Source: Micromonospora lupini (GTDB lineage: Bacteria > Actinomycetota > Actinomycetes > Mycobacteriales > Micromonosporaceae). Taken from it: a stretch of DNA of 64,000 nt. A model generated the notes under the pieces. That model searched no databases. It was not told where the DNA came from and was given only the letters and a program-made list of their open reading frames with translations. Shown one piece after another: positions 8,416 to 18,361 of this stretch. Location: contig NZ_JAPENL010000002.1 in the NCBI RefSeq assembly GCF_026342015.1, positions 935,001-999,000 on the forward strand, read 5' to 3'. A program made the position numbers and the translations under genes. Position 1 is the first letter of the stretch; every line of letters begins with the position of its first letter.

Positions 8416-8969
8416 GCGACGTCGGCCCGCAGCTCGTACTCCACCTCGCCGTGCTCGGTCCCCGGGATCGGGTCGTCGAACTGAAGGTGGAAGGTGCGCA
8501 CGTGGCGCAGCCCCGCCTTCGCCAGCACCCGACGGGACCGCTCGTTGACGGCCATCGTCTCGGCCCACACCCGACGCACGCCCACCGTGTCGAAGGCGTA
8601 TCGGACCAGCGCCCGCGACCCCTCGGTGGCCAGGCCGCGCCCCCACGTCGAGCGGCGCAGCCGGTAGCCCAACTCGGCCTCGGTGCCGTCCTCCGACGGG
8701 TCGAGCGCGAACCAACCCAGGAAGTCGCCGCCCGCCCGGTCGAGCGCCGCCCAGCGACCGAGCCCGGGATGCCGCTCGTACTGCGCGAGCAGCCTCGGCA
8801 CCTGCTCGTCTTGCACAGTGGCGCGCGGGGTGGCGACGCCACCGGTGAGGAAACGCATCACCTCTGGATCGCTGTCCAACTCGACCAACGCGTCCACATC
8901 GGCCGCCGTCAGCCGCCGCAACCGCAACCGCTCGGTCCCGGGAGGAACCACCAGGTCATCGCCACCCAT
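8382..8969 (-). CDS. GNAT-family N-acetyltransferase
   Basis: Acetyltransferase of the RimJ/RimL-like class, about 195 residues. It begins with the typical LRLRRLTAADVDALVEL. The acetyl-CoA pyrophosphate loop is seen in RLRRSTWGRGLATEGSRAL, and VNERSRRVLAKAGL forms the end of the fold. The substrate may be a protein N-terminus or a small amine; the sequence does not decide. ATG 8969 is preferred, with ATG 8981 four codons upstream. Its 3' end overlaps the CGNR gene end to end by 34 bp, so the two transcripts are antisense to each other at their tails. Confidence 0.9.
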   Translation of the reverse strand: MGGDDLVVPPGTERLRLRRLTAADVDALVELDSDPEVMRFLTGGVATPRATVQDEQVPRLLAQYERHPGLGRWAALDRAGGDFLGWFALDPSEDGTEAELGYRLRRSTWGRGLATEGSRALVRYAFDTVGVRRVWAETMAVNERSRRVLAKAGLRHVRTFHLQFDDPIPGTEHGEVEYELRADVAQDRPAALRAR

Positions 8970-9038
8970 GACGGGGATCATCCCGCCACCCCGCAGACCC
9001 CGTCGAGCCGTTTACCACCCGCGCCACCGCAAGATCCA

Positions 9039-9100
9039 CGCAACTCCGGCGATGTTGCTGCCTCACGCCGCGCCGAAGCAGCAACATCGGCGACGTTGCG
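9039..9100. repeat. palindromic element, copy 1
   Basis: GATGTTGCTGC (9051-9061) pairs perfectly with GCAGCAACATC (9078-9088). A further 6-bp match, CGCAAC with GTTGCG, lies outside a 6-nt mismatch. CAAGATC precedes the left arm, as in the two related elements at 9522 and 48139. Confidence 0.6.
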
Positions 9101-9392
9101 CGGGGGAAGCCCCGCGACCGCCGTCGCGGGCCAGGCGGTCGGGTCAGCGCGGGGGCGCGACCACGAAGAGCCGGCGAGCGCGCGCCCGGCGCAGCTCCGC
9201 GACCAGGAACGCCGCCGCCGTCATCTGTCCATCGGCCATACCCTGCCGCCCTCCACCCCGCCGACGATCAACTCCAGCCGGCCGCCACCGACGTCACCGC
9301 CCACGAACAGGGCGGCTACGACGACGAGGCCAAATCCTTCCGACCGTAGTCGTCCGATCACCAGACTGTGAAGCGCGGCACCGCTCCCGCCT

Positions 9393-9504
9393 CCGGGCGA
9401 CGGCGTCGCACGGGACCGCCCGCTCCCCCGTGCCGGGCGGTCCCACCCCCGGGCGACGGCGTCGCACGGGACCGCCCGCTCCCCCGTGCCGGGCGGTCCC
9501 ACCC
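9393..9504. repeat. tandem duplication of a 56-bp hairpin unit
   Basis: Bases 9393-9448 and 9449-9504 are two identical 56-bp units. Each contains an 11-bp perfect stem, GGGACCGCCCG with CGGGCGGTCCC (9412-9422 with 9434-9444 in the first unit). Exact identity suggests a recent duplication. Confidence 0.85.
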
Positions 9505-9521
9505 CCGGATCAGGCCGACCA

Positions 9522-9599
9522 CAAGATCGCGCTCGATCCTGGGAGTAGTGGGGTCCTGACCTGCGGAGACCACTACATCCGGGATCGAGCGCGATCTTG
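9522..9599. repeat. palindromic element, copy 2
   Basis: An 18-bp perfect stem (9522-9539 with 9582-9599) begins from outside with CAAGATCGCGCTCGATCC. An inner 7-bp stem, GTAGTGG with CCACTAC (9545-9551 with 9570-9576), nests inside it. Confidence 0.75.
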
Positions 9600-9688
9600 C
9601 GGGTCGGTGCCGGGGTGTCGCACACACCGCCACCGGGGGGCGCGGGGTGATAACGCCGAACGCATCAGCTCCAAAGGAAGGTCGCAGC

Positions 9689-9976
9689 ATGCACCGGACC
9701 GCCCTGGACGATCGCGCCGCCACGCCTCGTCGACCGCACCTGCCGCTGCGTCCGCTCTGGCTGTGCCGGGTCTGCGCCGGGCCTTGGCCGTGCGCAGTCG
9801 CGCGGCTCACCCTTCGGCAGGAGTACGCCCACGACCGGATCGCCTTGAGCATCTACCTGTGCACCGTCCTGCACGACGCGGCGGCGGACCTGTACCGGCT
9901 CAACCCGCACGACGGCCCGGCCCCCGCAGCGCTCTACGTCCGCTTCCTCGACTGGGCGGCACTGCCCGAATCCTGA
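9689..9976 (+). CDS. small Cys-motif protein of unknown function
   Basis: Predicted protein of 95 residues from ATG 9689, preceded by AAGGAAGG at good spacing. Its distinctive feature is a compact cysteine motif, WLCRVCAGPWPC, near residues 23-34, which could bind a metal. It is followed by a helical, polar region that includes LHDAAADLYRL. Short proteins with a Cys-x2-Cys-x4-Cys motif of this kind recur in actinobacteria, but I do not recognise a named function. It is convergent with the MarR gene; only 3 bp separate the two stops. Codon use looks genuinely coding. Confidence 0.65.
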   Translation: MHRTALDDRAATPRRPHLPLRPLWLCRVCAGPWPCAVARLTLRQEYAHDRIALSIYLCTVLHDAAADLYRLNPHDGPAPAALYVRFLDWAALPES

Positions 9977-9979
9977 CGC

Positions 9980-10402
9980 TCAGCGCATGGCGAGCCGTTC
10001 CAGCAGGGCTGCGCTGCGGGCCAGCAACGCCCGCTCCTCATCAGTGAGTTCGGCCTCGATGGCCTGGGCGAGCCAGCCGGCCCGGCGGCTGCGTTCCGCT
10101 TCCAGCGCGGCCCGACCCGCGTCCGACAGCTCGACAAGTGACTTGCGGCCGTCCGTGGGGTGCGCCCGGCGCGTGACCAGGTCCTGTTCGAGGAGCAGTC
10201 CCACCGCCCGGGCCATCGACTGGGGGCGTACGCGCTGATCGGCGGCGAGGTCACTGGTGGTCATGGCGCCGTCGCGGTCGAGTGCGCCGAGCACGGCGAT
10301 CTGACCGAGCGGGATGCGGTCCTCGTTCTTGACGCGCCGGGTGAGCTTGCCCATCGCGGTCCGCAGTTCGGCGGCGATGGCGGCGGCTTCCGAGGTGGGC
10401 AC
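9980..10402 (-). CDS. MarR-family transcriptional regulator
   Basis: Winged-helix regulator of 140 residues from GTG 10402. The core reads IPLGQIAVLGALDRDG, then the recognition region MTTSDLAADQRVRPQSMARA and the wing RRAHPTDGRKSLVELSDAG, typical of MarR. It is divergent from an enolase gene, with a near-perfect palindrome between them that fits a dimeric MarR site. An upstream in-frame start at 10450 would place coding sequence close to that palindrome and adds residues unlike the family. The ligand is unknown. Autoregulation plus control of the enolase gene is inferred from layout. Confidence 0.9.
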   Translation of the reverse strand: MPTSEAAAIAAELRTAMGKLTRRVKNEDRIPLGQIAVLGALDRDGAMTTSDLAADQRVRPQSMARAVGLLLEQDLVTRRAHPTDGRKSLVELSDAGRAALEAERSRRAGWLAQAIEAELTDEERALLARSAALLERLAMR

Positions 10403-10454
10403 ACGGCACTTTACCCCGTTCGTCGGCGCTGCCAGGCACCTGACCTGCACAGCA

Positions 10455-10483
10455 AATGCTGTTCAGCAGCACTGAACAGCATT
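10455..10483. promoter_or_regulatory. MarR-type operator between the MarR gene and eno
   Basis: A perfect 12-bp inverted repeat, AATGCTGTTCAG and CTGAACAGCATT, with a 5-nt spacer. ACAGC at 10450-10454 and GCTGT just outside extend the dyad with a one-base offset. It lies 53 bp upstream of the MarR start and 84 bp upstream of eno, so it could repress both. Confidence 0.75.
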
Positions 10484-10566
10484 GCTGTAGGGTTTGCTGC
10501 TGTCGGGCTCAGCGCCAGCGTTGTCGCAGCTGGGGCCACGGCACACGACAACGAGAAGGACCTCCC

Positions 10567-11886
10567 ATGCCCGCAGACACAGCCGCACACTCAGTCGGAA
10601 CCGTCACCGCCGCCATCGAGACCGTCACCGCCCGCCGCATCCTCGACAGCCGGGGCAACCCCACTGTCGAGGTCGACGTCAGGTTGGCGGACGGATCTCT
10701 GGGCCGGGCCGCCGTCCCCTCCGGCGCCTCCACCGGGGCCCGGGAGGCCGTCGAACTGCGCGACGGTGACCCCGCGCGCTGGCATGGCAGGGGCGTCGAC
10801 CGCGCGGTGGCAAACGTCAACGGGGAGATCGCGGCGGCCCTGCGCGGCCGGGTCGCAGCAGACCAGGCGGGTCTGGACGCCGCACTTATCGCCCTCGACG
10901 GCACCACCACGAAGTCCCGGCTCGGCGCCAACGCGATCCTCGGCGTCTCCCTCGCCGTCGCCAAGGCTGCCGCGGCGGCCCACGGCCAGCCCCTCTACCG
11001 CTACCTCGGCGGCGAAGACGCCCACCTTCTGCCACTGCCGATGATGAACATCGTCAACGGCGGCGCGCACGCCGACAACCCGCTCGACTTCCAGGAGTTC
11101 ATGATCGTGCCGGTGGGCGCGGACACCTTCGCCGAAGCCGTCCGCATGGGCAGCGAGGTCTTCCACACCCTGCGCCGCGACCTGCTGGCCGCCGGGCACT
11201 CCACAGGCGTGGGCGACGAGGGTGGCTTCGCGCCCGAGCTGCGTACCGCCGAGGAGGCGCTCGACTTCGTGCTGAGGGCCATCGAGGGCGCCGGCTACCG
11301 CGCCGGCACGGACATCGGCCTCGTCATGGACCCGGCGTCATCGGAGTTCTTTCGCGACGGTGTGTACGACTACGCGGGCGAGGGGGTGCGCCGCACCCCG
11401 GCCGAGCACGCCGACTACCTGGCCACGCTCATCGACGCCTACCCGATCGTCTCCATCGAGGACCCGATGGCGGAGGACGACCTGGACGGCTGGCGCGAGC
11501 TGACCGCCCGCGTCGGTGACCGCTGCCAGCTCACCGGTGACGACGTGTTCTGCACCAACGAGACGCTGCTGCGTGAGGGCATCCGCACGGGCGTCGGCAA
11601 CTCGATCCTGGTCAAGGTCAATCAGATCGGCACCCTGACCGAGGCGCTGGCCACGGTGGCCACCGCCCAGCAGGCGGGCTGGACCGTCGTCATTTCGCAC
11701 CGCTCCGGGGAGACGGAGGACACCACCATCGCGGATCTGGCGGTGGCCACCGGCTGCGGTCAGCTCAAGACCGGCTCACTCTCCCGCTCCGACCGGACGG
11801 CCAAGTACAACCAGCTGATCCGGATCGAGGAGGAGCTTGGCGACTCGGCGCGCTTCGCGGGCCGCTCCGCACTGCGCCGGGCGTGA
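10567..11886 (+). CDS. eno: enolase (phosphopyruvate hydratase), probable paralogue
   Basis: Interconverts 2-phosphoglycerate and phosphoenolpyruvate. The protein is 439 residues from ATG 10567, full length for the family. It has the mobile-loop motif PSGASTG, GVGDEGGFAP with the catalytic Glu, the Mg ligands in VMDPASSEF, IEDPMAEDD and TGDDVF, the catalytic Lys in LVKVNQIGT, and the enolase signature ISHRSGETEDT. Housekeeping actinobacterial eno usually sits near ftsB/divIC-type and mazG genes. Here it stands alone behind a MarR-type palindrome, which suggests an additional, regulated copy. The inference needs the rest of the genome. Confidence 0.95.
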   Translation: MPADTAAHSVGTVTAAIETVTARRILDSRGNPTVEVDVRLADGSLGRAAVPSGASTGAREAVELRDGDPARWHGRGVDRAVANVNGEIAAALRGRVAADQAGLDAALIALDGTTTKSRLGANAILGVSLAVAKAAAAAHGQPLYRYLGGEDAHLLPLPMMNIVNGGAHADNPLDFQEFMIVPVGADTFAEAVRMGSEVFHTLRRDLLAAGHSTGVGDEGGFAPELRTAEEALDFVLRAIEGAGYRAGTDIGLVMDPASSEFFRDGVYDYAGEGVRRTPAEHADYLATLIDAYPIVSIEDPMAEDDLDGWRELTARVGDRCQLTGDDVFCTNETLLREGIRTGVGNSILVKVNQIGTLTEALATVATAQQAGWTVVISHRSGETEDTTIADLAVATGCGQLKTGSLSRSDRTAKYNQLIRIEEELGDSARFAGRSALRRA

Positions 11887-11903
11887 GCAGCGCCCGACGC
11901 CGG

Positions 11904-13313
11904 TCAGGGGTGGGTCATCCGAAGCAGGTCGAGCACCTCGTCGAGCTGGGTCTCGGTGAGCTTGCCCGAGTCGACGTGCCCCCGGGAGATCACGACCTCC
12001 CGGATGGAAGCCTGCTTGGCCAGCGCCTCCTTGGCGATCGAGGCGGCCTCGTCGTACCCGAGGTAGCGGTTCAGCGGGGTGACGATCGACGGCGAGCCCT
12101 CGGCGTACGCCAGGCAGACCTCGGCGTCCGCGACCAGGCCGGCCACCAGGCGGTCGGCGAACAGCCGAGTCACCGCGGCCAGGAGCCGGATCGACTCCAG
12201 CAGGTTGCGACCCATGACCGGGAGCATCACGTTCAGCTCGAAGTCGCCCTGCGAGCCGGCGAAACCGACTGTCGCGTCGTTGCCGATCACCTGGGCGCAG
12301 ACCTGCCGCATCGCCTCGGCGACCACCGGGTTGACCTTGCCCGGCATGATCGACGAGCCGGGCTGGAGGTCGGGGATGCGCAGCTCCCGCAGGCCGGCCC
12401 GAGGGCCGGAGCCCATCCAGCGGATGTCGTTCGCGACCTTGTAGAGGCCCACGGCGATGGTCCGCAGTTGCCCCGAGGTCTCCACAAGCGCGTCGCGGGC
12501 GCCCTGCGCCTCGAAGTGGTTGCGCGCCTCGGACAGCGGCAGCCCGGTCGACTCACGGAGCCTGCCGATCACGGCGGCGGCGAAGCCGAGCGGGGTGTTG
12601 ATCCCGGTGCCCACGGCGGTACCGCCCAGCGGCAGCTCGGCCAGCCGGGGCAGCGAGCCCTCCAACCGTTCGATGCCGTAGCGGACCTGGGCGGCGTACC
12701 CGCCGAACTCCTGCCCGAGGGTGACCGGGGTGGCGTCCATCAGGTGTGTACGCCCCGCCTTCACCACCGTCTCGAACTCGGTCGCCTTGCCCTCCAGCGC
12801 CTCGGCGAGGTGGGTCAGCGACGGCAGCAGATCCTCCGCGATGAACTGGGTGGCCGCCAGATGGATCGAGGACGGGAACACGTCGTTGCTGGACTGGGAG
12901 GCGTTGACGTGGTCGTTCGGGTGCACCGGCGAGCCCAACTCCCGGCTCGCCAGGGTCGCGATCACCTCGTTGGCGTTCATGTTCGACGACGTACCGGAAC
13001 CGGTCTGGAACACGTCGACCGGGAACTGGTCGTCGTAGCCGCCGTCGGCCACGTGCGCGGCGGCGGCCGCGATCGCCGCGGCCACGTCGGCGTCGATCAC
13101 ACCCAGCTCGCCGTTGACCTCGGCCGCCGCGCCCTTGATCTGCGCGAGCGCCTTGATCTGGGCCGGTTCGATGCCTCGGCCGGAGATCGGGAAGTTCTGC
13201 ACCGCGCGCTGGGTCTGCGCCCGCCACAGCGCCTCGGCGGGCACCTCGACCTCGCCCATCGAGTCGCGCTCGATCCGGTAACCGGTCGCCTCTGGAGTCG
13301 TCACGCGTACCAT
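11904..13313 (-). CDS. fumC: class II fumarate hydratase
   Basis: Oxygen-stable TCA-cycle fumarase, 469 residues from ATG 13313. It belongs to the fumarase/aspartase superfamily: the conserved regions TGSGTSSNMNANEV, the TH-containing region AGRTHLMDATPVTLGQEF and the signature GSSIMPGKVNP are all present. The signature loop and the NDHVNASQSSND region distinguish fumarase from aspartase. No iron-sulfur ligands are expected. It converges on eno with 17 bp between the stops and lies downstream of the SARP gene on the same strand (35 bp gap). A class I fumarase lies about 3 kb away. Confidence 0.95.
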   Translation of the reverse strand: MVRVTTPEATGYRIERDSMGEVEVPAEALWRAQTQRAVQNFPISGRGIEPAQIKALAQIKGAAAEVNGELGVIDADVAAAIAAAAAHVADGGYDDQFPVDVFQTGSGTSSNMNANEVIATLASRELGSPVHPNDHVNASQSSNDVFPSSIHLAATQFIAEDLLPSLTHLAEALEGKATEFETVVKAGRTHLMDATPVTLGQEFGGYAAQVRYGIERLEGSLPRLAELPLGGTAVGTGINTPLGFAAAVIGRLRESTGLPLSEARNHFEAQGARDALVETSGQLRTIAVGLYKVANDIRWMGSGPRAGLRELRIPDLQPGSSIMPGKVNPVVAEAMRQVCAQVIGNDATVGFAGSQGDFELNVMLPVMGRNLLESIRLLAAVTRLFADRLVAGLVADAEVCLAYAEGSPSIVTPLNRYLGYDEAASIAKEALAKQASIREVVISRGHVDSGKLTETQLDEVLDLLRMTHP

Positions 13314-13348
13314 CCTGCCGCGCCCGTGGCCGACTCGCAGATGATCCG

Positions 13349-16327
13349 TCAGCCCAACCCGGCGAGCAGCCGTTCCACCTCGTGCCGGTCCGGCATGTCG
13401 ATCTGCCGGTACAGGGAAAGCGCCCGGGTCAGGTGCGCGCGGGCCGTCGCCGGGTCGCTCGGCAAGAGGCAGCGGGCGATGCCCTCCAGCGCCTGGGCCT
13501 GCTCGTATCGGGCACCCAACGCGGCGGCGTCCGCCAGCACCCGACGGTGCAGGTCGAGCGCGCTCGTCACGTCCCCCTGGTCCAGGATGGCTCGGGCCAG
13601 TAGGTTGCGCGAGCCGCACTGGGCGATGCGATCCCCCACCTCGGTCATCGCGACGAGCGCCGCGCGGTGCAGGTCGGCGGCCAGCTCCGGGCGCCCGGCC
13701 TCCCGTTCCACAGCCCCCATCTCGTTCAACACCTCGCCCTCACCGAACCGGCTGCCCATCTGTCGCTTGATCCGCAGTGCCACCCGCAGCAGTCGGCTGG
13801 CCGGTCCGACGTCACCCATCCGATGCCGGATCATCCCGAGATGCCCGAGGGCGTTGCCGATCCGCCGCGGGTCGCCGACCTCGCGGGCGATGCTCAGGTG
13901 CCGTCGGGCAACGTGCAGCGCCTCCTCGTGGCGACCCCACAGCAGCAGGGTCAGCGACAGATTGTTGAGTTCGTTCGTCAGCGCCTCCTTGTCGCGCATC
14001 CGCGTCGCCACCTTGCGAGCGGCGTCGAAGCACTCCCGGGCGCGGCGGAACTGGAAGTTGGCGGCGTACGAGCTGCCCAGGTTGCCGAGGGTGTTGCGGA
14101 ACTCGCGGGACAGACCGAGGCGGCGGAAAATCTCCAGTGACCTCTCCATCAACCGGATCGACTCGGGAAAATCCGCCAGCCGGTAGTGGGCCGAGGCCAG
14201 ATAGTTGAGCATCGTCCCCACTGCCCGGTCGTCGCCCAACGCCTCGGCGGCGCGCAGGCCGATGGTGTGCGTCTCGATCAATTCGTCCAACCGACCACCC
14301 GCGAACTGGGCGTACCAGCAGGCCCTAGCCAACTGCCAGCAGTACTGCGGGAAGGCCTCGGTCTCCGCCAGCCGGACCAGGGCGGTCCACACGGCCAAGT
14401 TCTCGTCGAGCCAGGCCCTGCCCTGCTCGGCGACGAGCGCGACGAGATCGGGGCGGAGCGGCTCCGCCACCAGGATCAGCGAGTGGAGCGAGGAGAACTC
14501 CGTCGTGCGGGCGATCGCCATCGCGACGTGCAGATGGTGGTCGAGCAGACGCTCGATGCCGTGCCGCCGCTCGACGGCCCGCTCCGGCTCCGCCACCAGG
14601 GTCCGCGCGTACTCGCGGACCAGGTCGTGCAACCGGTACCGACCGGGCTCGGCCTCCTCCACCAGGTTCGCGTCGACCAACTCGTCAAGCAGGTCCTGCG
14701 CGTCGGGCAGGGGCAGTTCGGCGAGGACGGCGGCGACCGAGTTGTCGAACCGTACCCCCGGATGCAGGCCGAGCAGGCGGAACGCCTGCTGCGCCGCCGG
14801 CGACACCTGGGCGTACGACAGGGCGAAGGCGCGACCGACGGACCGGTCGCCCGCCTCGAACTCGGCCAGCGGATCGGGTCGGCTCGTCAGTCGCTCGGCC
14901 AGGTCGGCGATGCGCCAGCGGGGCCGGTGCGCCAGTCGGGCACCGGCCAGTCGGATGGCGAGTGGCAGATGGCCGCAACGGCGGACGACCTCGGTGGCGG
15001 CCTCCGGCTCGGCCGCCACCCGGTCGACGCCGACCACGTGCCCGAGCAGCTCGATCGCCTCGTCCGTGTCGAGCACCGGCAACGACGACGGCCGTCCCTC
15101 GTCCACACCGACCAGCCGGCGACGGCTGGTGATCAGGATCAGGCAGTGCGAGCCGTTGGGCAGCAGAGGTGTCACCTGGTCGGCGCTGGCGGCGTTGTCC
15201 AGCACCAGCAGGGCCCGCCGGCCGGCCAGCTCACTGCGCCAGAGCGCCAACCGGTCGTCCAGGTTCGTCGGCACCCGGTCGGCGGGCACACCGAGCTGCC
15301 GCAGCAGCGTCGCCAGCGCCGCGACCGGTGTCAACGGGGTCCGCTCGCTGTGCCCGTGCAGGTCGATGTAGAGCTGGGCGTCCGGGTAGTCGTCCGCGAG
15401 GGCTGTGGCGACGTGCACGGCGAGAGTGGTCTTGCCGCTGCCGGCCATGCCATCGATGAGTTGGATTCGGGCCCCGGCCTCCACGTCCTTCACCAGACGC
15501 GCCAGCGTCTGGTGCCGACCGGTGAAGTCGCCGATCGCCCGGGGCAACGAACGGACCGGGTGGATCGGCAACGGTGCCCGACCGGCCATGACAAGATCGC
15601 CAGCGAGTACGCGCTGATGAAGTTCCTGCAGCTCGACGCCCGGCTCGATGCCCAACTCGTCGGCGTAGAACCGCCGACCCTCCCGATAGAGCGCGAGCGC
15701 GTCGGCCTGTCGACCGACAGCGGAGAGGGCGAGCATCAGTTGGCCGCGCAGCCGCTCCCGCAACGGGTGCTGGTCGATGCTCTCCGCGAGTTCGTCGATC
15801 AGCTCGGCGGCTCGGCCGAGGCGTAGCTCGACGTCGACGCACTCCTCCAACGTGGTCAGGCGCTGCTCGTCGAGGGCCTGCGCTCGGCGACGGATGCTCC
15901 GGCTCGGGATACCGGCGAGCGCCGACCCGCGCCAGAGCGCCAGGGCAGCGCGGAACTCGGTGCGCGCGTCGTCCAGCCGACCGGCCTCCACTGCGGCACG
16001 CGCCGCCTCCACACCCCGGCCGAAGACCTCGACGTCCAGGTCGTCCGGAGCGGCGCGGACGCCGTACCCCACCGGATCGGTGACGATGACCTCCGGTGGA
16101 AGCCCAAGCTCGGCGAACCGGCGGCGCAACCGTGACACACAGGTCTGCAGTTGGGCACGGGCGGTGGCCGGGGGACGTTCCTCCCACACCGCGTCGACCA
16201 GCTCGTCGACAGGCACGAGCCGGCCGGCCCGCAACAGCAGCATGGCGAGCACGATCCGGTCTCGACCAGCGGTGACAGTGGTCTCGCCACCGCCGACCCG
16301 CAGGGGACCCAGGATCCCGAACCGCAT
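13349..16327 (-). CDS. SARP-type regulator with NB-ARC and TPR domains (AfsR-like)
   Basis: Large cytoplasmic regulator of 992 residues. The N-terminal OmpR-type winged helix starts MRFGILGPLRV and includes VDELVDAVWEERPPATAR. A bacterial transcriptional activation domain follows to about residue 245, with FYADELGIEPGVELQELHQ. An NB-ARC ATPase comes next, with Walker A GMAGSGKTTLA near 299, Walker B ALLVLDN and an RxL-type region. The C-terminal half (from about 600) is a series of TPR helices such as LNYLASAHYRLADFPESIRL. This is the AfsR architecture; such proteins control secondary metabolism or primary metabolic genes. It lies between the two fumarase genes, 35 bp ahead of fumC. Its targets are unknown. 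Confidence 0.92.
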   Translation of the reverse strand: MRFGILGPLRVGGGETTVTAGRDRIVLAMLLLRAGRLVPVDELVDAVWEERPPATARAQLQTCVSRLRRRFAELGLPPEVIVTDPVGYGVRAAPDDLDVEVFGRGVEAARAAVEAGRLDDARTEFRAALALWRGSALAGIPSRSIRRRAQALDEQRLTTLEECVDVELRLGRAAELIDELAESIDQHPLRERLRGQLMLALSAVGRQADALALYREGRRFYADELGIEPGVELQELHQRVLAGDLVMAGRAPLPIHPVRSLPRAIGDFTGRHQTLARLVKDVEAGARIQLIDGMAGSGKTTLAVHVATALADDYPDAQLYIDLHGHSERTPLTPVAALATLLRQLGVPADRVPTNLDDRLALWRSELAGRRALLVLDNAASADQVTPLLPNGSHCLILITSRRRLVGVDEGRPSSLPVLDTDEAIELLGHVVGVDRVAAEPEAATEVVRRCGHLPLAIRLAGARLAHRPRWRIADLAERLTSRPDPLAEFEAGDRSVGRAFALSYAQVSPAAQQAFRLLGLHPGVRFDNSVAAVLAELPLPDAQDLLDELVDANLVEEAEPGRYRLHDLVREYARTLVAEPERAVERRHGIERLLDHHLHVAMAIARTTEFSSLHSLILVAEPLRPDLVALVAEQGRAWLDENLAVWTALVRLAETEAFPQYCWQLARACWYAQFAGGRLDELIETHTIGLRAAEALGDDRAVGTMLNYLASAHYRLADFPESIRLMERSLEIFRRLGLSREFRNTLGNLGSSYAANFQFRRARECFDAARKVATRMRDKEALTNELNNLSLTLLLWGRHEEALHVARRHLSIAREVGDPRRIGNALGHLGMIRHRMGDVGPASRLLRVALRIKRQMGSRFGEGEVLNEMGAVEREAGRPELAADLHRAALVAMTEVGDRIAQCGSRNLLARAILDQGDVTSALDLHRRVLADAAALGARYEQAQALEGIARCLLPSDPATARAHLTRALSLYRQIDMPDRHEVERLLAGLG

Positions 16328-16540
16328 CTGCTCCCCCGCATCACTGGCCCTACTGTCAGCAGCGTAGTCCGGCGGTAACAGATTGACTCAGTCAGGCGAT
16401 AGCGATGTGAGAGCGGATCGGCAGCGGTCCATCGGACACTTACTTCGGGTTGTCGGTGACGGCATCCGACGGGGGCGGTGCGCACGCCCCGCCGCCCCGG
16501 CGGTACGGGCGCACCGATGTCGGTTCAGCACGGACGACAG

Positions 16541-16574
16541 AAGGGGTGCCGGGCGGGTTCGCCCGGCACCCCTT
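16541..16574 (-). terminator. intrinsic terminator after fumA
   Basis: Perfect 14-bp stem (16541-16554 with 16561-16574) and 6-nt loop, starting 14 bp beyond the stop of the class I fumarase. Confidence 0.8.
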
Positions 16575-16588
16575 CGCGTACGCGTTTG

Positions 16589-18256
<1,668 letters not shown>

Positions 18257-18361
18257 GAGCGGCAAGCCTAGGGCAGACCGGTCGATCATTCCCACCCGCC
18301 GGGCTGGGTCTGGGACGCCGCTCTCATCCGCCCGCCCCGCAGCGCTCCGGTGCCCGCCCGC

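Larger units (their letters stand above)
8982..9688. other. 0.7-kb intergenic region rich in palindromes
   Basis: I see no convincing gene here. The region holds an imperfect hairpin (9039-9100), two tandem 56-bp hairpin units (9393-9504) and a long inverted repeat ending CAAGATC (9522-9599). A good ribosome-binding sequence for the next gene lies at its right end. Long frames through the region are low-complexity and differ between strands, as expected for non-coding high-GC DNA. Confidence 0.7.

Noticed and set aside
9144..9239. 31-codon minus-strand frame with GGAGG upstream of ATG 9239
   Set aside because: Too short to judge; no homologue recognised and the region is repeat-rich. It may be a decayed or very small peptide gene but the evidence is weak.
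9393..9504. CRISPR array
   Set aside because: Only two exact head-to-tail units without variable spacers, and no cas genes.
11883..15826. Long plus-strand open frames antisense to fumC and the SARP gene
   Set aside because: They arise from the high-GC third-position bias of the minus-strand genes, have no recognised domains, and the opposite strand holds complete known families.
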